Shown: positions 18,655-25,431, counted from the stretch's first letter. The stretch is DNA of 64,000 bases from Rhynchopus sp. YZ270_cl-10 (GCA_964035575.1 OZ037854.1:1550001-1614000), one strand, 5' to 3'. Made by a program: numbers and translations. Notes: generated by a model not told the origin, from the sequence alone.

Positions 18655-18818
18655 GCAGCTCCAGGGCAACATGTGTGAACGGACCAGGTTGCCCTGGCGA
18701 CCCGTCACCCCAATGAGAAATTGCGTTAATATCATCAGTGCACAAGGCACTGTATCAGATATTAAGCTGATAAGAACAGATAATACACTTGATCTTAGCC
18801 AAAAGGCCGAGAAGGTAT
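18655..18818 (-). ncRNA. U2: U2 spliceosomal snRNA
   Basis: On the minus strand it starts ATACCTTCTCGGCC, then TTTTGGCTAAGATCAAGTG, TATCTGTTCTTATCAG and TTAATATCTGAT, the conserved U2 5' half that pairs with U6 and the branch site. The branch-recognition stretch reads GTATTATC where most eukaryotes have GTAGTATC. A possible Sm site CAATTTCTC is followed by a 3' hairpin closed by CCAGGGCAAC/GTTGCCCTGG. The 3' end is approximate. Confidence 0.93.
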
Positions 18819-18848
18819 GACTTCTTTTTAGTCCATACCAAATTCGAC

Positions 18849-18866
18849 ACCCATGTACAGGGAAGC
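18849..18866 (-). promoter_or_regulatory. Type-1 (CTTCCC) promoter element of U2
   Basis: On the minus strand GCTTCCCTGTACATGGGT begins about 46 nt before U2, the same spacing as at SL, U1, U4 and U5. Confidence 0.7.
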
Positions 18867-18914
18867 ATGATGATGATCAATATTACTAGGAAACAACAAG
18901 GCAAACAGATTACA

Positions 18915-18938
18915 CACCCATGTCACAGGGAAGTGAGC
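18915..18938 (-). promoter_or_regulatory. Second CTTCCC element between U2 and U4
   Basis: On the minus strand CACTTCCCTGTGACATGGGT duplicates the U2 upstream region together with its GATGATGATCAAT flank. No RNA fits between it and the first element, so it looks like a duplicated promoter. Confidence 0.5.
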
Positions 18939-18968
18939 GAAGGTGATGATCAATCGTAGTAAAAACAA

Positions 18969-19110
18969 GGCCGCCGAAGCAGCTACACAAATTGCCAATG
19001 TGGCAACGCCGAAGCGGCCCATGGCGGGAATTGGGTAGTTTTCAACCAGCAATCTCTCCACAGCGTCCCTATTTGGTCATTGCTTATGGAATTATCCCGA
19101 GCGCAAGAAT
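18969..19110 (-). ncRNA. U4: U4 spliceosomal snRNA
   Basis: On the minus strand ATTCTTGCGC, CATAAGCAATGA, GATTGCTGGTTGAAAACT, CCCAATTCCCGCC and CATTGGCAATTTGTG follow the order of human U4. The Sm-like AATTTGTG is followed by a GCTGC TTCG GCGGC hairpin. Length about 142 nt, close to the usual 145. U4 chaperones U6 in the tri-snRNP. Confidence 0.9.
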
Positions 19111-19144
19111 ACCTCCTTTTCTCCCAGTCGTGTCACAAAGCTAT

Positions 19145-19158
19145 GTCAACAGGGAAGC
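19145..19158 (-). promoter_or_regulatory. Type-1 (CTTCCC) promoter element of U4
   Basis: On the minus strand CGCTTCCCTGTTGACATA begins 46 nt before the inferred U4 start. Confidence 0.7.
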
Positions 19159-19249
19159 GTGTTGGGGTGGTAACATAAAGACACCACGTAAAGCTAACAC
19201 ACCAGAACTACCACCACCAATGTGCCTCCCTGTAGACATCTGTGCAGCC

Positions 19250-19403
19250 GATAGGTGGAACAAACAAGGGCAAGACTGTACTCTACACAGGATCTGTTTT
19301 TGAGTGCATTCGTGTTGAAGATTGTTTTCTTCGGCACAAGACCAAAGCTGGATGATGACATAGGTTGGGCATGTGCAGCATGAGCACTTGCGATGATTGT
19401 CAC
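19250..19403 (-). ncRNA. RNA-C, candidate ncRNA behind a CTTCCC element
   Basis: On the minus strand CTTCCCTGCGCCATACAG starts at 19449, so a transcript would begin near 19403 with GTGACAATCATCGC. No family is recognised and the 3' end is a guess. Conserved in unit 2. It may be a non-functional promoter copy. Confidence 0.3.
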
Positions 19404-19584
19404 ATACTTCTTGTATTGTTTTGTCTCTCCCCTGTATGGCGCAGGGAAGAGTACCAGGCACAGCCCTTCCACTTACAGCTTGTTTTTAAGAAAAACCTCA
19501 AAAAAGGCTTCACATTACTTTTTTCACCTTCAAGGACATCTTGATCAATCAAGAAGTTACCACACTATCCTCGCTCTCAACATG

Positions 19585-19612
19585 CTTCCATGTGTAGCAA
19601 AGTGCATACAGC
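19585..19612 (+). promoter_or_regulatory. Type-1 promoter element of U5
   Basis: CTTCCATGTGTAGCAAAGTG begins about 45 nt before U5; one base differs from CTTCCC. Confidence 0.65.
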
Positions 19613-19629
19613 AATAGAACAAAACAGAG

Positions 19630-19745
19630 CCATATCACGGTTCTTGCCCATATCGAACTCATCTTTCGCCTTTTACTAAAGATGACCGTGGGTAAGAGCC
19701 ACTAAGTGAAAGCATAATTTTTGAAGGGGCCTTTGTGTCTCATCT
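19630..19745 (+). ncRNA. U5: U5 spliceosomal snRNA
   Basis: Contains CTTTCGCCTTTTACTAAAG, the invariant U5 loop I and its stem, which holds exon ends in the spliceosome. GGTTCTTGCCC pairs with GGGTAAGAGCC around it. The Sm site is AATTTTTGA. Length about 116 nt; both ends are estimated. Confidence 0.94.
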
Positions 19746-19770
19746 GTTTTTAAGTCTTGACAACCACTAC

Positions 19771-19800
19771 GCTTCCCTGAAGGTGTTGGAGTTTCGCATG
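19771..19800 (+). promoter_or_regulatory. Type-1 (CTTCCC) promoter element of U1
   Basis: GCTTCCCTGAAGGTGTTGG begins about 48 nt before the inferred U1 start. Confidence 0.7.
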
Positions 19801-19820
19801 TTGTTAAACTCAGCTAGAGG

Positions 19821-19980
19821 TTACATACCTTACTGGTGTCTGACCTGATCAACAAGGGCGTCGACACACCAGTGGCCCTTGCATTGCACTGCGCAGGGGA
19901 TACTGGTGGCACTAGCTTCGGCTGGCTTGCACAGTGAAATTTTTGACAGCGGCGGTGCTGTGCTTTGCACAAACCCGCCT
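19821..19980 (+). ncRNA. U1: U1 spliceosomal snRNA
   Basis: The 5' end TTACATACCTTACTGG carries ACATACC, complementary to GGTATGT. GATCAACAAGG matches the U1-70K-binding loop I and ATTGCAC the U1A loop II. The Sm site is AATTTTTGAC, followed by a 3' hairpin. It recognises 5' splice sites. The usual ACTTACCTG is changed to suit a GTATG donor, as found in the SL gene here. Confidence 0.88.
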
Positions 19981-20264
19981 TTTTAAACAAACAAACCAAA
20001 ACAAACGTGATCACACAAACCATCATGTTACCCAGTAAACCCAGTAAACCCAGCACACTGGTCTAGAGGGATCGACCACTGAGTGGTGACCTGTGAGCAC
20101 ACAGGCACCTGCTCCGATGCAGTAGTGCAGCGCACTAAGTGCTGTGCTAAGGACTGGCCAAACTTGTTAAACCTGCTGACCCACAAACCGGTTTTCACAA
20201 CCGAAGCAAAAACAAGGTCAGAAATAAAAAGCTCTTCAAAGGTTTTCGAACCTGACTCAGTATT
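19981..20264. other. Hairpin-rich spacer between U1 and 5S
   Basis: No gene is recognised. At 20073..20150 there are several short hairpins in a row (ACCACTGAGTGGT, CCTGTGAGCACACAGG, GCACTAAGTGC). The last 70 bp are the 5S upstream region, repeated before the 21021 5S gene. Confidence 0.4.
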
Positions 20265-20383
20265 GGATTCGGCCATACTCTGGTGAATACACCTCATCCC
20301 GCCTGATTTGAGAAGTTAAGCACCAGCAGGCCTGGATAGTACTGGCGTGGGTGACCAGCTGGGAAGTCCGGGTGCTTGAATCC
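20265..20383 (+). rRNA. 5S ribosomal RNA, copy 3
   Basis: 119 nt, T5 follows. About 70 bp upstream (GAAGCAAAAACAAG, AAAAGCTCTTCAAAGG) is shared with copy 4. Confidence 0.96.
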
Positions 20384-20429
20384 TTTTTGCTTTTCTTCCG
20401 TGTTGGTGTGTGGTTTTAGGACATCCAGA

Positions 20430-20465
20430 CCCTGACCCACCTCCAACAAGACAACCCTGTCTTGT
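20430..20465 (+). promoter_or_regulatory. Type-2 promoter element of RNA-B
   Basis: CCCTGACCCACCTCC plus the perfect ACAAGACA-N4-TGTCTTGT palindrome, as at RNA-A. It predicts a transcript starting near 20489. Confidence 0.75.
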
Positions 20466-20488
20466 ATCCCTGTGTTTGTTGCACTATC

Positions 20489-20860
20489 CAGAGAGCAGAA
20501 ATGAGGGGAGACTACACCACCGACGGTGCTTCAGCCTACAGGAGCATGCTGGAATGTGAATGCTGCATGACAGCATTCACAATTTCACCTTTGGTGAGAT
20601 GGAGATGAGCGCAAAGGTGCAAAAATGCACAACAAAAACTGAGGAAGAGGCATCCATACTCCCCAGAAGGGACGTGCGCACCTGCAGCCAAAAATTCTCC
20701 TGTGCTTAATATCATGCGCGCTGGGGATGCCGAAATAGCTAAACTGTTGCAAGAAGTGGGACTAATTCCCAGGCAGTTGCCCTGTACAACATGCAAGTCC
20801 ACAATGCCAGAAACACTGTACTGGACACCAAGATACTCCAAGAAGATCGCAAACTGGCCT
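20489..20860 (+). ncRNA. RNA-B, unidentified structured ncRNA
   Basis: The start is inferred from the 24-nt rule; the end is uncertain. Structure includes a perfect 10-bp hairpin GTGAATGCTG/CAGCATTCAC, GTGCA AAAA TGCAC, a GGGGAG/CTCCCC pairing and a long-range GGCATCC/GGATGCC helix. No Rfam-type signature is recognised. RNase P or MRP RNA is a reasonable guess given that the other housekeeping Pol III RNAs are here. Confidence 0.55.
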
Positions 20861-21020
20861 TATTTTAGGTGAAATGACCTAATGCAGAGTGCAGCGGAAC
20901 AGGGGAGACAAATAAAGTTTCCTGTACCATGCAACACCCAAGACACTTTTGCACAAGTGAAGCAAAAACAAGCTCAGAAATAAAAAGCTCTTCAAAGGTT
21001 TTCCACCCAGACCCATTATT

Positions 21021-21139
21021 GGATTCGGCCATACTCTGGTGAATACACCTCATCCCGCCTGATTTGAGAAGTTAAGCACCAGCAGGCCTGGATAGTACTG
21101 GCGTGGGTGACCAGCTGGGAAGTCCGGGTGCTTGAATCC
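21021..21139 (+). rRNA. 5S ribosomal RNA, copy 4
   Basis: 119 nt, T6 follows. Body the same as copy 3. Confidence 0.96.
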
Positions 21140-21223
21140 TTTTTTCCTTATTTGTGGTGTAACACACAGAAGTTGGTTGAAAAGTGAACTGATAGTATTC
21201 AGCGCAAAGCATGATTATTGAAG

Positions 21224-21295
21224 GGTATATAGCTCAGTGGTAGAGCATTCGGCTGCAGTCCGAACGGTCCCTGGTTCGAACCCGGGTGTGCCCTC
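21224..21295 (+). tRNA. tRNA-Cys (GCA)
   Basis: Acceptor GGGTATA/TGTGCCC, discriminator U as expected for Cys. The loop CTGCAGT on TTCGG/CCGAA gives GCA. Confidence 0.97.
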
Positions 21296-21395
21296 TCTTT
21301 TTGTTTCAAGACCAGATTTTCTCTTGAGTGTTACTTCTCCCTTTTTGGTTTTGAATTCCATCCCCACCTTGTAAAGATTCGTTTAAGAAATGTAA

Positions 21396-21468
21396 GGGGG
21401 TTTAGCTCAAATGGTAGAGCGCTCGCTCAGCATGCGAGAGGTAGAGGGATCGATACCCTCAATCTCCA
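21396..21468 (+). tRNA. tRNA-Ala (AGC), C33
   Basis: Acceptor GGGGGTT/AATCTCC with G3-U70, discriminator A. The loop TCAGCAT on CTCGC/GCGAG gives AGC (IGC) with C33. Confidence 0.95.
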
Positions 21469-21559
21469 AACATTTTTTGGCTTGGAAACACTGTTGTGAT
21501 ATTTCCAGATCTCGATTCTTTTTGGTACCAAAGAAAAAGAAGGAAGCGACAGAATTGTA

Positions 21560-21631
21560 TCTCCTATGGTGTAGTGGTTAGCACTCGAGACTCTGAATCT
21601 CGCGACCGCGGTTCGAATCCGCGTAGGAGAA
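21560..21631 (+). tRNA. tRNA-Gln (CUG)
   Basis: Acceptor TCTCCTA/TAGGAGA, discriminator A. The loop CTCTGAA on CGAGA/TCTCG gives CUG. Confidence 0.97.
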
Positions 21632-21724
21632 CTTTCCTTTTTCTCCGTTTCGTCCCTTGTTATTCTCCTCTGTGACTGGTTGAAACGCATTCCCACTTCC
21701 ATATTCTTGTTGGCTTTTATTGAA

Positions 21725-21806
21725 GGCGAGATGGCCGAGTGGTCTAAGGCGCCAGGTTAAGGCCCTGGTCCCTTCGGGGGCGTGGGTTCAAACCCCACTC
21801 TCGTCA
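21725..21806 (+). tRNA. tRNA-Leu (AAG)
   Basis: Class II, 82 nt. Acceptor GGCGAGA/TCTCGTC. The loop TTAAGGC on CCAGG/CCTGG gives AAG (IAG). Unit 2 has a transposon-like insertion just downstream of this gene. Confidence 0.97.
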
Positions 21807-21895
21807 CTTGTTATTCTTTTTCATTTTCATTTTCAATCTATCCCTTTTGTTTTGTTTTCAAGATTGTGCAAAACACAAAAAGCACACTTGTCAGG

Positions 21896-21968
21896 TCCTC
21901 CTTGGCGCAGTCGGTAGCGCGTCAGGCTGTTAACCTGCAGGTCGTTGGTTCGAACCCAACAGGAGGAG
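21896..21968 (+). tRNA. tRNA-Asn (GUU), copy 2 of 2
   Basis: Same body as the 1713 gene: acceptor TCCTCCT/AGGAGGA, loop CTGTTAA. Confidence 0.96.
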
Positions 21969-22027
21969 ACTTTTTTCCCTTCTCAAACCATTTTCTGTTC
22001 TTTGCAAAAGTCATAAAAAACTGGGAA

Positions 22028-22109
22028 GGCGAGATGGCCGAGCGGTCTAAGGCGCCAGGTTTAGGCCCTGGTCTCTTCGGAGGCGTGGGTTCAAACCCCA
22101 CTCTCGTCA
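22028..22109 (+). tRNA. tRNA-Leu (UAG)
   Basis: Class II. Differs from Leu-AAG mainly in the loop TTTAGGC, giving UAG, and in the variable arm. Confidence 0.97.
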
Positions 22110-22173
22110 CGTTATTACCATTTTTCCGCAGAAAACCCACCTCTTGTGGAAAACAGTTCCGGTCATTATTGTA

Positions 22174-22246
22174 GCAGCTATCGTCTAGTGGTTAGGACGC
22201 TCGCCTCACACGCGAGAGATCGTCGGTTCAATCCCGACTAGCTGTA
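22174..22246 (+). tRNA. tRNA-Val (CAC)
   Basis: Acceptor GCAGCTA/TAGCTGT (G1-U72), discriminator A. The loop CTCACAC on CTCGC/GCGAG gives CAC. Confidence 0.96.
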
Positions 22247-22336
22247 ATTTCTTTTTGAACTTTCCTTCACATTTTCGTTCAATGCAACGATCGAAAAGAT
22301 GTCCCCATGCAGATAATAGTTTTGCCTATTATCAGA

Positions 22337-22408
22337 TCCGCTGTAGTATAGTGGTTAGAACAGCCGGCTCTCACCCGGCAGACCGGGGTTCAATTCCCCG
22401 CAGCGGAA
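22337..22408 (+). tRNA. tRNA-Glu (CUC)
   Basis: Acceptor TCCGCTG/CAGCGGA, discriminator A. The loop CTCTCAC on GCCGG/CCGGC gives CUC. Confidence 0.97.
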
Positions 22409-22501
22409 AATACTTTTTTTAGACCAAGTTTTGGAGAGAAGAATTTCTGACTTTTGAATATTAACGCCATCATGTAAATCTGGATGAAGAAAATAATCAG
22501 T

Positions 22502-22573
22502 GGCTTAGTGGTCTAGTGGCATGATTCTCGCTTCGGGTGCGAGAGGTCCAGGGTTCGATTCCCTGCTGAGCCC
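22502..22573 (+). tRNA. tRNA-Pro (CGG)
   Basis: Acceptor GGCTTAG/CTGAGCC, discriminator C. The loop TTCGGGT gives CGG. Confidence 0.97.
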
Positions 22574-22787
22574 CTCTTTTTATTTAGGTAGTTTCTTGCT
22601 TGGGAATTGTTTAGAAAAATTATTTCCACATCTTTTCGACCACCAAAATCCCAAGATGAGGAAGTTTGGAAAAGTGCATTTTTGTGAAAGTATTTTGCCA
22701 TATCTTTGTTGTCACCAAAATCCCAAGATAGTGAGAGAATCTTGAAAAATCATTTTCCATATTTTCACTTCCCAGTGAAAAAGAGAA

Positions 22788-22860
22788 TACCCATGGTGGG
22801 GATCGAACCCACAATCTTTCGCTTAGGAAGCGAACGCCTTATCCATTGGGCTACACGGGC
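22788..22860 (-). tRNA. tRNA-Arg (CCU)
   Basis: Acceptor GCCCGTG/CATGGGT (G1-U72), discriminator A. The loop TTCCTAA on TTCGC/GCGAA gives CCU with U33. Confidence 0.96.
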
Positions 22861-22966
22861 CTAATAGTTTTACCTTCTTTCCTTTTCTCTGGGGTGGTCA
22901 AATTTAGGACAAGAGACTTTTCTGCATGACCACCCCACAATGATTCTTTGGTTTAAATGAATGTGA

Positions 22967-23039
22967 GCCTCCCTAGCTCAGTCGGTAGAGCGCAAGGCCC
23001 TTAACCTTGTGGTCGCGGGTTCGAGCCCCGCGGGAGGTG
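22967..23039 (+). tRNA. tRNA-Lys (CUU), C33, copy 2 of 2
   Basis: Same body as the minus-strand gene at 2341, including C33 in CCCTTAA. Two independent positions with C33 argue against a base-calling error. Confidence 0.95.
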
Positions 23040-23347
23040 CTTTTCTTTTTGAATGTTTACGATTTTGCAGGTTTCTGAGATTTTGAGGCAAATGAAAACC
23101 AAAAAATATTTCCTCCACTTGATCTCAGTTCTGTTTCGTTGGCAAGTTGAGAGTGGAATTTGGGTGAAAATATGTGTTTTCCGAACCAACACAGGACTCC
23201 CACCGACCGGTGTAGGTTTTGCGTTCAACCAGGTGTGAACTGCTTCCACTCGCGAAAAGTGCCAGACCCTTTTGCTGGGGATAGCACGTTTCAGCCCCAC
23301 AACTTATCTCCTTTCTGGGCATGTCCAGTGTGCTCAGCTGCCGCTTC

Positions 23348-23761
23348 TTGGCGACTCACCAGTACAGAATGGTGGAATCCAGCACAGAACGGAATGGCTG
23401 GGAAATCCTTAGCAATCCATAATTCAGATGGAAAAACTCCTGACCTGGCTATTGAATTTTCGGATCATTTTCTCAGTCACAATGCAAGCACAGAATGGAA
23501 ACCAAAACCAAGCACAGAATGGAACACGGCTATAAGACTCCAGCCATTCCATTCTGTGCTGGTTTTTCGTTTCCATTCTGTGCTTGCATTGTGACTGAGA
23601 AAATGATCTGAAAATTCAATACCCGGGTCAGGAGTTTTTTTTTCCACTCCTAACAAATCCTTACAGTAAGCCTATAAGTCTCCAGCCATTCCATTCTGTG
23701 CTGGTTTTTGGAGCCCATTCTGTGAGCACTCGCTCGGGCCTGTACTGGAGAAAAGCGGCCA
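23348..23761. mobile_element. Short inverted-repeat element with GCACAGAATGG palindromes
   Basis: The left end GGCGACTCACCAGTACAG and the right end (complement GGCC...CCAGTACAG) resemble the ends of the 1,598-bp insertion at 51617. Inside are CCATTCTGTGCT/AGCACAGAATGG inverted repeats. No coding capacity. Present in units 1 and 2. Boundaries are approximate; the flanks 23040..23347 and 23762..23857 hold no gene. Confidence 0.5.
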
Positions 23762-23857
23762 GGCCATCTCCCTTCTGCGTTCCTGCCTGTCACATCCAGT
23801 GCTCAGTTGCTGCTTCTTCAGCACAACTGCATCACATCACATCACCAAAAAATAGAA

Positions 23858-23929
23858 AGGCAACTGGGGGGATCGAACCCCCGACCCTTGGTTTACAAGA
23901 CCAATGCTCTGCCACTGAGCTAAATCGCC
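23858..23929 (-). tRNA. tRNA-Thr (UGU)
   Basis: Acceptor GGCGATT/AGTTGCC, discriminator U. The loop CTTGTAA on TTGGT/ACCAA gives UGU with U33, unlike the other two Thr genes. Confidence 0.96.
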
Positions 23930-24011
23930 GCTGATTAAGATGCTTTTGCTGTTTCTCCTGCGAAGAAGTTTTTCAAGACAACACAGAAAGGAAAGTGTGT
24001 AAAAAAAGAAA

Positions 24012-24082
24012 TGACCCTAGACGGAATCGAACCGCCGTTGATGGATTTGGAATCCATAGTGCTACCGCTACACCATAGGGCC
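24012..24082 (-). tRNA. tRNA-Trp (CCA)
   Basis: Acceptor GGCCCTA/TAGGGTC, discriminator A. The loop TTCCAAA on ATGGA/TCCAT gives CCA. Confidence 0.96.
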
Positions 24083-24167
24083 CATGATTTAGGGCTTCAA
24101 TGCGTTTAGCATGAAGGTGGAAATTTTGCTGAAAATCCCACACAAAGGAAAAAGACACACAAAAAAG

Positions 24168-24240
24168 TGCGAGGTGCCAGGATCGAACTGACGACCTTAG
24201 GATTATGGGACCTACGCGCTCCCGACTGCGCCAACCTCGC
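24168..24240 (-). tRNA. Elongator tRNA-Met (CAU), C33
   Basis: Acceptor GCGAGGT/ACCTCGC, discriminator A. The loop CCCATAA gives CAU with C33; the closing 31-39 pair is U-U. It lacks the initiator features found at 5830. Confidence 0.94.
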
Positions 24241-24364
24241 CTTGATATTATCGTATCATTAAGAAATACATGGGGTGCAAATTTCTACAGGTTTGTGTGG
24301 CAAAAAAATTTTTTTGAGCCAAAAAATTTTATGGGCTTCTGTGAAAACAATGACAGTTGTAGAA

Positions 24365-24448
24365 CCTCTCGTAGCTCAATTGGTAGAGCGCTCGACTGTA
24401 GAATACTCGGTTATCGAGCGGTCGCTGGTTCGATTCCGGCCGAGAGGA
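24365..24448 (+). tRNA. tRNA-Tyr (GUA) with 11-nt intron
   Basis: Acceptor CCTCTCG/CGAGAGG, discriminator A. After CTCGACTGTAG an 11-nt insert (AATACTCGGTT or one base shifted) interrupts the loop before ATCGAG. The position after base 37 and the length match the tRNA-Tyr intron of kinetoplastids. Confidence 0.95.
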
Positions 24449-24525
24449 TTTTTTTCGTTTTCGTGTTCCAGATTATTTTCTGCAAACAGATGACTGCCTA
24501 AAAACAAAGAACGGTGAGAATTACA

Positions 24526-24607
24526 GCAGTCGTATCCAAGTGGTTACGGAGGTGGACTAGAAATCCATTGGGCTCTGCCCGCGCAGGTTCAAGTCCTGCC
24601 GACTGCG
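24526..24607 (+). tRNA. tRNA-Ser (AGA)
   Basis: Class II. Acceptor GCAGTCG/CGACTGC, discriminator G. The loop CTAGAAA gives AGA (IGA). Confidence 0.97.
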
Positions 24608-24705
24608 ATTCATTTTTTGTTCACGAATTTTCGTGCATTTTCGTCGTTTCTGTGCTCATTTTAGACCATTTTGATGCGCGAAATTAAATCAGAGTGAAGA
24701 TTGTA

Positions 24706-24777
24706 TCCTCGGTAGTATAGAGGTCAGTATTTCCGCCTGTCACGCGGAAGACCCGGGTTCAATTCCCGGCCGGGGAA
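24706..24777 (+). tRNA. tRNA-Asp (GUC), copy 2 of 2
   Basis: Same body as the gene at 5331. Intact here; interrupted by a 1.6-kb insertion in unit 2. Confidence 0.97.
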
Positions 24778-24839
24778 TTCTTTTTTGTACAGGGCTCACA
24801 TTCATTGTTTCGTTTCTTTTCTGATGAAAATCAAATCAG

Positions 24840-24912
24840 GCCCCGTTGGCGCAATGGATAGCGCGTTGGACTTCGAATCCAAAGGTTGCGGGTTCGAGTC
24901 CCGCACGGGGTT
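24840..24912 (+). tRNA. tRNA-Arg (UCG)
   Basis: Acceptor GCCCCGT/ACGGGGT (G1-U72); the discriminator reads U. The loop CTTCGAA on TTGGA/TCCAA gives UCG. Confidence 0.95.
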
Positions 24913-25198
24913 AACTTTTTGAACATTGTTTTTTTGAACTTTTTTGAAAACACAAAAAAGTGAGAGGTTGGTGTCAAATGAATTACAGTGACAAGTTACA
25001 GTCACAACAGATAAAAACATTGGGTCCAGTGGGAAGGGGTCACCCCGGGATTTTGGATTTTTTGGTAGTCAACCCACCCATAAGAACCTTGAAAAATTTT
25101 TGGGAAAAACTTGAAAACTGGAAATTCTTTGAAAAGCTGACATTTCAGAAAAAATTTTCTGAACATGAAAATTTTGCTTCCCCCTTTAAAAAAAGAAC

Positions 25199-25270
25199 TG
25201 CACTTACCGGGAGTCGAACCCGGGCCGCTCGCTTGGAAGGCGAGAATACTAACCGTTATACCATAAGTGC
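25199..25270 (-). tRNA. tRNA-Gly (UCC)
   Basis: Acceptor GCACTTA/TAAGTGC, discriminator A. The loop CTTCCAA on CTCGC/GCGAG gives UCC. Confidence 0.97.
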
Positions 25271-25359
25271 TGTTACTTTCATGCAAAGTGTTTTCTTTGT
25301 GAGGGGCGATTTCAAAATGAAAATAATTTCAAATTCTTCAAATTGCCTAAAAAAAGAAG

Positions 25360-25431
25360 CAACCGTGGCAGGACTCGAACCTGCAACCGCCTGATCCGTG
25401 GTCAGGCGCTCTTCCATTGAGCCACACGGTC
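25360..25431 (-). tRNA. tRNA-Arg (ACG), C33
   Basis: Acceptor GACCGTG/CACGGTT with G1-U72 and A2-U71, discriminator G. The loop CCACGGA on CCTGA/TCAGG gives ACG (ICG) with C33. Confidence 0.94.

Noticed and set aside
19821-19980. First taken for U4 because of GCACTGCGCAGG and AATTTTTGACAG
   Set aside because: The GATCAACAAGG and ATTGCAC loops and the ACATACC 5' end are those of U1. A better U4 lies at 18969..19110.
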